Assembly (NCBI GenBank): GCA_902826945.1
Contig: CADEGS010000085.1
Location: 1-16,537, forward strand
Length of the DNA stretch: 16,537 nt
Reading direction: 5' to 3'
DNA from: an uncultured bacterium
GTDB taxonomy: Bacteria; Planctomycetota; UBA1135; GCA-002686595
Part shown: positions 10,281 through 16,537 of the stretch, in pieces
Numbering within the stretch: the stretch's first letter is position 1
Layout: each line of letters opens with the position of its first letter
Translations under genes and position numbers: made by a program
Notes under the pieces: generated by a model
What the model was told of the DNA's origin: nothing
Databases searched by the model: none
Seen by the model: the letters and a program-made list of their open reading frames with translations, nothing else

Positions 10281-13190
10281 TTGAGCCACACCGACGAAGC
10301 GCCGCCGGATCCCGGCCTCCCCGAGCGCATCGGCAGCTACCGCGTGCTGCGCGTGCTCGGCCGCGGCGGGATGGGGATCGTGTTCGAGGCCGAGCAGGAG
10401 TCGCCGCGGCGGCGGGTCGCGCTCAAGGTCGTCACGTCCGCGCTGCCGAGCGAGGAGCAGCGACGGCGCTTCGAGCGCGAGGCGCTGGTCCTCGGCCACC
10501 TCCAGCACCCCGGGATCGCGCAGGTGTACGAGGCGGGCGTGCACGCGAGCGCGGGGGCGCTGCAGCCCTGGTTCGCCATGGAGCTCGTGCGCGGCGTGCC
10601 GCTCGACCGCTTCGCGCGCGAGCGCGGCCTCGACACGCGCGCGCGGCTCGAGCTCCTGGCGCGCGTCTGCGACGCCGTGCAGCACGCGCACCAGCGCGGC
10701 GTGATCCACCGCGACCTGAAGCCGGGCAACGTGCTCGTCGACGAGGCCGGCGCGCCGCGCGTGCTCGACTTCGGCCTGGCGCGCGCGACCGACGCGGACC
10801 TGCAGGCCGCGACGCTGCACACCGACGTCGGGCAGATCATGGGGACGATCCCCTACATGAGCCCCGAGCAGGCCGCCGGCGACCCCGCGGCGCTGGACGC
10901 GCGCACCGACGTCTACTCGCTGGGCGTGGTCGGCTACGAGCTCGTGTCCGGCTCGATGCCCTACGACGCGAGCGACCCGATGGTGCTCGAGGCGCTGCGC
11001 GTCGTGCGCGAGGAGGAGGCGCGGCCGCTGAGCTCGATCGACCGCTCGCTGCGCGGCGACGTCGAGACGATCCTGGGCAAGGCGCTGGCGAAGGAGCCGG
11101 CGCGCCGCTATCCCTCGCCCGCGGCGCTGGCCGCGGACATCCGGCGCTGGCTGGCCCACCAGCCGATCGAGGCGCGCCGGCCGAGCGCGCTCTACCAGCT
11201 GCGCAAGTTCGCGCGGCGCAACAAGGCGCTGGTGGGCGGCGTGGCGGCGGTCTTCGCCGCGCTCGCGATCGGGCTGGTCGGGACCGCGCGCGGCTACTTC
11301 GCGGCGCGCGCGGAGGCGGAGCGCGCCCAGCGCACCTCGCGCTTCTTCGAGCGCGTGCTCTCGGGCGTGGATCCGGCCGTGGCGCAGGGCTCGGACACGA
11401 CGCTCCTGCGGGCGATCCTCGACGACACCGCCGAGCGCATCGACACCGAGTTCGCCGGGCGCCCGGACGTCGAGGCCTCGATCCGCGGCGTGATGGTCAC
11501 CGCGTACCACGCGATCGGCGAGTTCGAGGCGGCCCTGCGGCAGGCGCAGGCGGCGCAGGCCCTGTTCGAGCGCACGAGCGGCCCCGAGAGCGCCGAGGCG
11601 ATCGACGCGGAGCGCTGGCGGGGCAACATGCTCGGCAAGCTGCAGCGGACGACCGAGGCGGAGGAGGTCCTGAAGCGCGTCGTCGCGCGCGCGACCGCCG
11701 CTCTCGGCGCCGACGGCGACGTGACGCTCGTCGCGCGCGCGGAGCTCGGCATCCTGTACCTGGACACGCGCCGCGAGGACGAGGCGGCCGCGCTGCTCGA
11801 GCCGGTGCTCGCCCGGCGCCGCGCCACGCTGCCGCCGGACGACGCGCGGGTCCTGGTCCCGATGAACGCGCTCGGGCTGACGCGCCTCGAGCAGAGCCGC
11901 TTCGACGAGGCGGAGGCGCTCCTCTCCGAGGTGCTCGAGCGCCGCCGGGCGACCTTCGGCGAGACGCACCCCGAGACGGTCAAGGCCGTGCACAACATGG
12001 GCGGCCTGTACTCCACGACCGGGCGGCTGGCCGAGGCCGAGGCGCTCTACCGCGAGGCGCTGGCGCGCGACGTGACGCTCCTCGGTCCCGAGCACGACGT
12101 GACGCTCGGCGCCAAGGAGAACCTGGCCGGTCTCCTGCGCACCTGGCGCCGGTTCGACGAGGCGCTGGCGCTGCGCCGCGAGCTGTACGAGCTCCTGCGC
12201 GCCAAGTTCGGCGCCGAGGACCCGCGCACGCTGCGGAGCGAGAGCCGGCTCGCGACCGTCGAGCGCGACACCGGGAGGATCGACGCGGCGCTCGAGCACG
12301 CGCACCACGCCTGGGAGGGGCTGCGCGCCGCCCGCGGCGAGGACGACGGGGACGTGTCCAGCGCGGCGGCCATCGTCGCCAAGCTCCTGAAGACCGCCGG
12401 CCGCGACGAGGAGGCGCTCGCGATCCAGCGCCGGCTGCTCGACACCTCGCGCCGGCTGGACGGCGAGGAGGACACCGACACGCTGGTCATCATGAACGAC
12501 CTCGGGATCCAGTGCATGGACCTCGGGCGGCTCGAGGAGGCCGAGGCGCTGGTGCCCAGGGCGCTCGCGATCTCGCGGCGCGTGCTCGGCGACGGCGCGA
12601 TCGAGACGCTGAAGCGCGTGCTCACGCTGGCCAGGCTGCGGCAGCTCCAGGGCCGCCGCGACGAGTCCGTGCCGCTCCTGGTCGAGTTCCTCGCCGCCTG
12701 GTCGGGGATCTACGGCGACGCGGACGAGCACAGCGTGCGCGCGGCAAACGACCTGGCCGGGGACCTGGCCTCGGTCGAGGCGCTCGGGCCGCACGAGGGC
12801 GCCGTGCGCGCGCTCTTGGCGTACGACGAGCGCGTGCGTCCCGACCCTTCGACGGACGTGGCGCAGGACCTCTCGCTCCTGGCCGAGGCGCTGACGGAGC
12901 TCGGGCGAGCGCAGGAGGCGCTCGAGCCGCTCGAGCGCGCGCTCGAGCTGTGGTCGCGGGCCGGCGCCGCGCCGCCGCCGCGCGCGCTGGCCGCGTACGG
13001 CGCCGCGCTCGCCGCGCTCGGCCGCCCGGACGAGGGCCTCGAGCTCCTGCGCGCCGCCTGGGAGGACGCGCGGGCGCTCGCCGCCCCCGAGCGCCGCCGC
13101 ATCGCGCGCCGGCTGGCCGAGGCGTGCGCGTCGGCGGGGGACGCGGCCGAGGCCGCGCGCTGGCGCGCGACCCTGGCCTCGATCGAGTAG
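10281..13190 (+). CDS. membrane-anchored Hanks-type Ser/Thr protein kinase with TPR region
   Basis: 969 aa from TTG 10281; upstream in-frame ATGs at 10227 and 10176 would give 987 or 1004 aa. I prefer TTG because the protein then begins MSHTDEAPPDPGLPERIGSYRVL, like related kinases, and the upstream codons are atypical; no start has a clear ribosome site. Numbering from TTG, the kinase domain is at about 20-290. It has the Gly loop LGRGGMGIVFEAE (from residue 26), K49, catalytic D145 in HRDLKPGN, D163 in DFGLA and the substrate-loop segment MSPEQAAG, so it should be active. One membrane helix (about 318-337) follows. The rest (about 350-960) is a series of TPR units of roughly 42 residues of the kinesin-light-chain type (EALYREALARD, ALAIQRRLL), expected outside the membrane or in the periplasm. 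This layout is common in planctomycetes. Substrate unknown. It converges on the amidohydrolase gene with a 3-bp gap. Confidence 0.92.
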   Translation: MSHTDEAPPDPGLPERIGSYRVLRVLGRGGMGIVFEAEQESPRRRVALKVVTSALPSEEQRRRFEREALVLGHLQHPGIAQVYEAGVHASAGALQPWFAMELVRGVPLDRFARERGLDTRARLELLARVCDAVQHAHQRGVIHRDLKPGNVLVDEAGAPRVLDFGLARATDADLQAATLHTDVGQIMGTIPYMSPEQAAGDPAALDARTDVYSLGVVGYELVSGSMPYDASDPMVLEALRVVREEEARPLSSIDRSLRGDVETILGKALAKEPARRYPSPAALAADIRRWLAHQPIEARRPSALYQLRKFARRNKALVGGVAAVFAALAIGLVGTARGYFAARAEAERAQRTSRFFERVLSGVDPAVAQGSDTTLLRAILDDTAERIDTEFAGRPDVEASIRGVMVTAYHAIGEFEAALRQAQAAQALFERTSGPESAEAIDAERWRGNMLGKLQRTTEAEEVLKRVVARATAALGADGDVTLVARAELGILYLDTRREDEAAALLEPVLARRRATLPPDDARVLVPMNALGLTRLEQSRFDEAEALLSEVLERRRATFGETHPETVKAVHNMGGLYSTTGRLAEAEALYREALARDVTLLGPEHDVTLGAKENLAGLLRTWRRFDEALALRRELYELLRAKFGAEDPRTLRSESRLATVERDTGRIDAALEHAHHAWEGLRAARGEDDGDVSSAAAIVAKLLKTAGRDEEALAIQRRLLDTSRRLDGEEDTDTLVIMNDLGIQCMDLGRLEEAEALVPRALAISRRVLGDGAIETLKRVLTLARLRQLQGRRDESVPLLVEFLAAWSGIYGDADEHSVRAANDLAGDLASVEALGPHEGAVRALLAYDERVRPDPSTDVAQDLSLLAEALTELGRAQEALEPLERALELWSRAGAAPPPRALAAYGAALAALGRPDEGLELLRAAWEDARALAAPERRRIARRLAEACASAGDAAEAARWRATLASIE

Positions 13191-13200
13191 CCGCTAGCGG
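13191..13200. other. 10-bp palindrome at the convergent stop codons
   Basis: CCGCTAGCGG directly follows the TAG of the kinase gene and contains the TAG stop (minus strand) of the amidohydrolase gene. With only 3 bp between stops there is no separate terminator, so each transcript must end within or beyond the other gene. Confidence 0.4.
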
Positions 13201-14813
13201 ACCGCTTCGCCCGCCAGCGCCTCGAGCGCGCGGCGCACCTCGGCGTCTTCCTGCAGCGCGAGCGAGCGGCGGTACGCGTCACCGGCCTCGTCCTCGCTCC
13301 CCGCGGCGGCGAGCCCCTCGCCGAGCGAGGCCCACGCGCCCGCGGACGCGGGGTGCTGCTCCGCATTCGCGCGGAAGACGCGCACGGCTCCCGGCGCGTC
13401 GCGCTCGAGGAAGAGGAGCTGGTAGCCGAGCTCGTTCAGCGAGCCCTGCGCGTCGAGCTCGGGCGGCGCGGCGGCGAGCAGCGCGCGCAGGCGCTCGGCG
13501 TCGATCGGGTCGGCGGCGAGCGCGTACTCGACGATCGGGCGCTCGGCGTCGTAGGCGCTCGCGATCGCCTCCAGCCGGCGCGCGAGCGCCTCGCCCGCGT
13601 GCCAGCGCCCCGCCTGCATCACGCCGGCCGGGCGCTCCAGGCAGGCGAGGTCGGCGAGCGGGTCGCCCGCGACCAGCACCAGGTCGGCGCGCGCGCCCGG
13701 CGCCAGCGTGCCGCGCTCGCCGGCGAGCCCGAGGAAGGCCGCCGCATCGCTCGTGGCCGCGCGCAGCGCCTCCGCCGGCGTCAGCCCGCCCGCGACGAGC
13801 AAGCGCAGCTCGTCCACGAGCGAGCTCCCGGCCGTGACGACCGCGGTGGGGGAGTCGGTGCCCACGAGCAGCGTGCCGCCCGCGTGCACCAGCTCGCGCG
13901 CGATGCGCTGCTGCAGCGCCAGGCGCTCGCGCAGCATGGGCACGTCCTCCGCGCCGAAGCGGCGCGCGTACGAGCTCTTCCCGGGCAGCCACAGGCGCCG
14001 GTCGACCCAGCGCACGGTGCGGATCGGGCGCGCGGCGAGCGCCGCCTCGAGGTCGCTCGCCTGCTCGAGGATCGAGGCGTACTTCACCAGCGTCGAGACG
14101 ATCGCCACGCGCGCCTCGACCAGCGCGCCGACGACCTGCTCGCTGCTCCAGGGCTCGCCGTCGAGCTCCGGCCAGCCGTAGATCAGCTCCTCGAGGTGGT
14201 CGAGCGCGTCGGGCGGGGCGAGCAGCACCAGGTCCAGGTGCAGGTTGCGCGGCACGTGGCCGCTGACCATCAGCCCGCGCGCGCGCGCCTCGCCGACGAG
14301 CGCGGCGTAGGCCTCGGCCGAGACGCGGTCGTAGATCTTGATCCCGTCGAAGCCGTCGCGCGCCGCCTCGAGGGCGACCGCGCGCGCCCCTTCGGCGTCC
14401 TGCACGTCGTTCACCGGCCCCATCGACACGAAGAGCGCCGCCCCCTCGAGCGCGCCCGCCCGCTGGCGCGCGCGCCAGTCGAGGTGGAAGGTCGCCCCGT
14501 TGAGGACGCGGATCGTCGTGACGCCGTGCGCGAGGTAGACGACGAGGTCGTTCGGCGTCTGCGGGTGGGTGTGCAGGTCGATCAGCCCGGGCAGGAGCGC
14601 GCCGCCGTGCCCCTGCACGACCGTGGCGCCCGGCGGCACGGCGACCTCCGCGGCGGGCCCCGCGGCGACGATGCGCTCGCCTTCGACCACCAGCGTGGCG
14701 CCCGCCAGCGCCACCCCGCGCCCGGGATCCACGAGCCGCACGTCCACGAAGGCCGTCGCCCCGCCCTCGCCCGCCAGCGCGGCGAGGAGCGCCCACCCGA
14801 CCGAAGCGATCAT
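13194..14813 (-). CDS. amidohydrolase-superfamily enzyme with C-terminal TPR-like tail
   Basis: 539 aa. A metal-dependent hydrolase of the imidazolonepropionase/Xaa-Pro dipeptidase-like amidohydrolase group. Visible metal and active-site residues: H81 and H83 (DLHTHP), a candidate carboxylated K159 (GIKIYDR), H186 (SGHVPRN), H206 (LDHLEEL) and D320 (GTDSP). The usual closing strand TLAPGARADLVLVAGDPL is present at about 375-395. The hydrophobic N-terminus (about 1-21) resembles a weak signal peptide without basic residues, so export is possible but uncertain. After the amidohydrolase fold, residues about 400-539 are helical and contain at least one TPR-like unit (ASLGEGLAAAGSEDEAGDAYRRSLAL). 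That extension is longer than in typical members. The ATG has GGGAGG six bases upstream. Substrate cannot be told from sequence; a cyclic amide or a peptide is plausible. Confidence 0.88.
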   Translation of the reverse strand: MIASVGWALLAALAGEGGATAFVDVRLVDPGRGVALAGATLVVEGERIVAAGPAAEVAVPPGATVVQGHGGALLPGLIDLHTHPQTPNDLVVYLAHGVTTIRVLNGATFHLDWRARQRAGALEGAALFVSMGPVNDVQDAEGARAVALEAARDGFDGIKIYDRVSAEAYAALVGEARARGLMVSGHVPRNLHLDLVLLAPPDALDHLEELIYGWPELDGEPWSSEQVVGALVEARVAIVSTLVKYASILEQASDLEAALAARPIRTVRWVDRRLWLPGKSSYARRFGAEDVPMLRERLALQQRIARELVHAGGTLLVGTDSPTAVVTAGSSLVDELRLLVAGGLTPAEALRAATSDAAAFLGLAGERGTLAPGARADLVLVAGDPLADLACLERPAGVMQAGRWHAGEALARRLEAIASAYDAERPIVEYALAADPIDAERLRALLAAAPPELDAQGSLNELGYQLLFLERDAPGAVRVFRANAEQHPASAGAWASLGEGLAAAGSEDEAGDAYRRSLALQEDAEVRRALEALAGEAVR

Positions 14814-14973
14814 CGCTCGTCCTCCCGAAAACGCCTCGCGCGCGTGGGGTCGCGCGCGACCAGGCTCGGCCCGCGCGCGGGCGGTGTCAACCCCGCCCCG
14901 GCTCCGACAACGCTTCCCGCGACCCGCGGCGGGCCGCCGGGACGGCCCTCGCCCCGCATTTCGCGCGGCCGGC

Positions 14974-14979
14974 TAGGAT
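14974..14979 (+). promoter_or_regulatory. possible -10 box (TAGGAT) for the amidotransferase gene
   Basis: GCTAGGAT sits in a GC-rich spacer at the point where A/T content rises. The identical hexamer precedes the metallopeptidase gene on the other strand. No good -35 element is seen. The distance to the ATG at 15225 implies a long leader. Confidence 0.35.
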
Positions 14980-15016
14980 TCCATTCCCTTGCCGGAGCGC
15001 GGGCGGCCCGGAATTC

Positions 15017-15036
15017 GCTGCCGAGTTGCCGGCAGC
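15017..15036 (+). other. 7-bp hairpin in the amidotransferase leader
   Basis: GCTGCCG (15017-15023) pairs exactly with CGGCAGC (15030-15036) around a 6-base loop. It lies about 40 bases after the -10-like box, so it would be near the 5' end of the transcript. It could protect or regulate the leader. It is short enough to be chance. Confidence 0.3.
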
Positions 15037-15161
15037 CGAGATCCGCCCGCCGGGCGCGCTCGTAGAGGCCCGCGACGAGAGACTCGTGAAGAAAGGTTTG
15101 CCGATCGGGAGGAGCGCCGGATTCCCGGACCGCTCGAGATCGTGACGCCGGCTCGGACAGC

Positions 15162-15206
15162 ATGAGAACAGCGGATAGACTTCTTCGCCCCGCGCCGGAG
15201 GACTAG
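15162..15206 (+). CDS. possible 14-codon upstream ORF, in frame with the amidotransferase
   Basis: ATG 15162 to TAG 15204-15206 encodes MRTADRLLRPAPED. It uses codons rare in this window (AGA twice, ACA, CTT twice). It is in the same frame as the amidotransferase and ends 18 nt before that ATG. A GGAGG site (15197-15201) lies in its last codons, rather far (about 23 nt) from the next ATG, so translation of the mini-ORF could matter for initiation downstream. There is no strong ribosome site for the mini-ORF itself. Coding status is speculative. Confidence 0.25.
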   Translation: MRTADRLLRPAPED

Positions 15207-15224
15207 GCGCGCGCGGCGCAACCC

Positions 15225-16537
15225 ATGTGCGGGATCTTCGGCGTCGTCTGCGCAGGTGATCGAGCCGGCACCCCCGCGGGCGTTCCGCGCGCGCTGGCCC
15301 GCTCGGTCGTCCTGTCGCTCCTGCGGCACTCCGAGACGCGCGGCAAGGAGGCCGCCGGCCTCGCCGTGCACGACGGGGAGCGCATCGGCGTGCTCAAGCA
15401 GGGCGGCTCGGTGGCCCAGTTCCTGGCCAACCCCAAGGTCCACGCGCTGATCGACGGCGGCCTCGAGCGCTGGCGCCCGGAGCGGAGCGCGCTCGCGATC
15501 GTCGGCCACTCGCGCCTGGCCACCAACGGCGCGCAGAGCAACGTCGACAACAACCAGCCGGTCATCACCGGCGGCTCGGTCGCGCTGCACAACGGCATCG
15601 TCGTGAACGACCGCGCGCTGGCCGCGCGCAACCCCGGGATGGGGCTGGTGGGCGAGCTCGACAGCGAGGTGCTGGCGGCGCTGCTCGTGAAGAAGCTGAA
15701 GGAGCGGCCCGACCTGGTCGCGGCGACGCGCGAGACGTTCGCGGAGATCGAGGGCTCGGCGTCGATCGCGATGCTGTTCGAGAACCTCGACGCGATGCTG
15801 CTGGCGACGAACACGGGCTCCCTGTTCGAGCTCTCGAGCGACAGCGCGGGCATCACGGCCTTCGCGTCGGAGCGCTTCATCCTGCAGCGCGTGATGGAGG
15901 ATCGCGACCTGCGCCTGGCGCTGGGCGAGGTCCGCATCGAGCAGATCCGCGCCGGGAACGGGCTCGCGATCCGGCTGACCGACCTGAGCCGCTACTCGTT
16001 CCCGCTGTCGGGCACGAGCGAGGGCCCGGTGGCGGGGCTCGTGCCCAACGGCAAGCGCGTCGCGATCGTCGACCAGTCCTCGCGCATCGAGCGCCTGGCG
16101 CGCTGCTCGCGCTGCATCCTGCCCGAGACCTACCCGTTCGTGGACTTCGACGCCGACGGCGTGTGCTTCTACTGCCGCAGCTGGAAGCAGATCACGGTCA
16201 AGGGCGAGCAGGCGCTGCGCGACGCGGTCGAGCCCTACCGCCACCACGACGGCAGCCCGGACGTGATCGTGGCCTTCTCGGGCGGGCGCGACTCCTCGTA
16301 CGGCCTGCACTACGTCAAGAAGGTGCTGGGCATGAACCCGGTCGCCTTCACCTACGACTGGGGCATGGTCACCGACCTGGCGCGGCGCAACCAGGCGCGC
16401 ATCTGCGGCCGGCTGGGCGTCGAGCACATCCTGCGCTCGGCCGACATCACGGCCAAGCGCCGCTACGTGCGCAAGAACGTCGAGGCCTGGCTGCGCCGCC
16501 CCGAGCTCGGGATGGTCACGCTGTTCATGGCCGGCGA
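15225..16537 (+). CDS. class II glutamine amidotransferase fused to a WbpG-like PP-loop sugar amidotransferase (partial)
   Basis: At least 437 aa; cut by the right edge. The ATG at 15225 is fixed by MCGIFGVV: after Met removal Cys2 is the Ntn nucleophile of class II glutaminases. The glutaminase domain (about 2-240) also shows RGKEAAGLAV, GHSRLATNG, the substrate-binding NNQP and LHNGIV motifs, and GELDSEVLAAL. After a bridging region comes a four-Cys zinc ribbon, C294/C297 and C314/C317, in the pattern CxRCxxPxTxPxxxFDxxGxCxxC. That pattern is typical of WbpG/PseA N-acetyl sugar amidotransferases. The ATP-pyrophosphatase loop FSGGRDSS starts at residue 351, and the catalytic part continues beyond the window. 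Likely role: ATP-dependent amidination or amidation of a nucleotide sugar for surface polysaccharide, with ammonia made in cis from glutamine. A divergent asparagine synthetase-like function is less likely given the zinc ribbon. No ribosome site at normal spacing. Confidence 0.88.
   Translation, partial: MCGIFGVVCAGDRAGTPAGVPRALARSVVLSLLRHSETRGKEAAGLAVHDGERIGVLKQGGSVAQFLANPKVHALIDGGLERWRPERSALAIVGHSRLATNGAQSNVDNNQPVITGGSVALHNGIVVNDRALAARNPGMGLVGELDSEVLAALLVKKLKERPDLVAATRETFAEIEGSASIAMLFENLDAMLLATNTGSLFELSSDSAGITAFASERFILQRVMEDRDLRLALGEVRIEQIRAGNGLAIRLTDLSRYSFPLSGTSEGPVAGLVPNGKRVAIVDQSSRIERLARCSRCILPETYPFVDFDADGVCFYCRSWKQITVKGEQALRDAVEPYRHHDGSPDVIVAFSGGRDSSYGLHYVKKVLGMNPVAFTYDWGMVTDLARRNQARICGRLGVEHILRSADITAKRRYVRKNVEAWLRRPELGMVTLFMAG

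Larger units (their letters stand above)
14814..15224. other. 411-bp divergent spacer and long 5' leader of the amidotransferase gene
   Basis: No full gene is supported here. The stretch is less GC-rich than its surroundings and uses A/T more freely, consistent with regulatory DNA. It holds the ribosome site of the amidohydrolase at the left end, a -10-like TAGGAT at 14974, a 7-bp hairpin at 15017-15036, a 19-codon GTG frame (15086-15145) without a good ribosome site, and a 14-codon ATG mini-ORF. If transcription starts near 14986, the leader of the amidotransferase is about 240 nt. That is long enough for an RNA or peptide-based control element; I recognise no known riboswitch. Confidence 0.5.

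Noticed and set aside
10149..12794. A long minus-strand frame opposite the Ser/Thr kinase
   Set aside because: The plus strand has all kinase motifs and TPR units. The opposite translation has no recognisable motif.
15086..15145. A 19-codon GTG frame in the amidotransferase leader
   Set aside because: No ribosome site at usable spacing and no distinguishing features, so chance is sufficient.
14810..15163. A 117-codon minus-strand frame in the divergent spacer
   Set aside because: Mixed codon choice, Arg/Pro-rich composition, no ribosome site, and it overlaps the amidohydrolase start region. Better explained as leader and promoter DNA.
14973..16427. A 484-codon minus-strand frame over the amidotransferase
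   Set aside because: It is antisense to a plus-strand gene with glutaminase, zinc-ribbon and PP-loop motifs.

Overview
This is a very GC-rich chromosomal fragment (about three quarters G+C by eye) with strong G/C preference at third codon positions. That preference opens long meaningless frames antisense to the real genes. The gene content is a TPR-fused Hanks-type Ser/Thr kinase, a giant CheB-CheR-PAS-histidine kinase-receiver hybrid, a WbpG-like sugar amidotransferase and several orphan helical proteins. This suits a large-genome environmental bacterium, most like a high-GC planctomycete or possibly a myxobacterium. The lineage is an inference from style; no marker gene is present. I saw no rRNA, tRNA, CRISPR array, transposase or phage gene.

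Layout from left to right. Positions 1-180 hold no gene I can defend. A near-perfect 26-bp hairpin (181-236) closes a two-gene minus-strand operon (2636 to 232) of unrecognised proteins: a 392-aa protein with a compact N-terminal domain and helical tail, then a 405-aa helical protein built on three copies of one repeat. Across a 162-bp divergent spacer carrying a perfect 15-bp dyad lies a plus-strand orphan of 263 aa (2799-3590). Its first 17 residues match the N-terminus of the 405-aa protein. These three genes are the most unusual part of the window.

A convergent hairpin (3660-3699) separates them from a YpfJ-type zinc metallopeptidase (3698-4543, minus). Upstream of it, also on the minus strand, a signalling pair runs from 10149 to 4622: a soluble RsbRD-like histidine kinase whose TGA stop overlaps by four bases (GTGA) the GTG start of a 1487-aa hybrid. 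The hybrid carries CheB methylesterase, CheR methyltransferase, four PAS-like domains, a histidine kinase core and a C-terminal receiver.

Divergent from that pair is a membrane-anchored Ser/Thr kinase with a long TPR region (10281-13190, plus). It converges on an amidohydrolase (13194-14813, minus) with only 3 bp between the stop codons. A 411-bp divergent spacer with a -10-like box, a hairpin and an in-frame upstream mini-ORF then leads to the last gene (15225 to the right edge, plus). That gene is a fusion of a class II glutamine amidotransferase with a zinc-ribbon PP-loop domain of the WbpG/PseA sugar amidotransferase type, cut by the window end.
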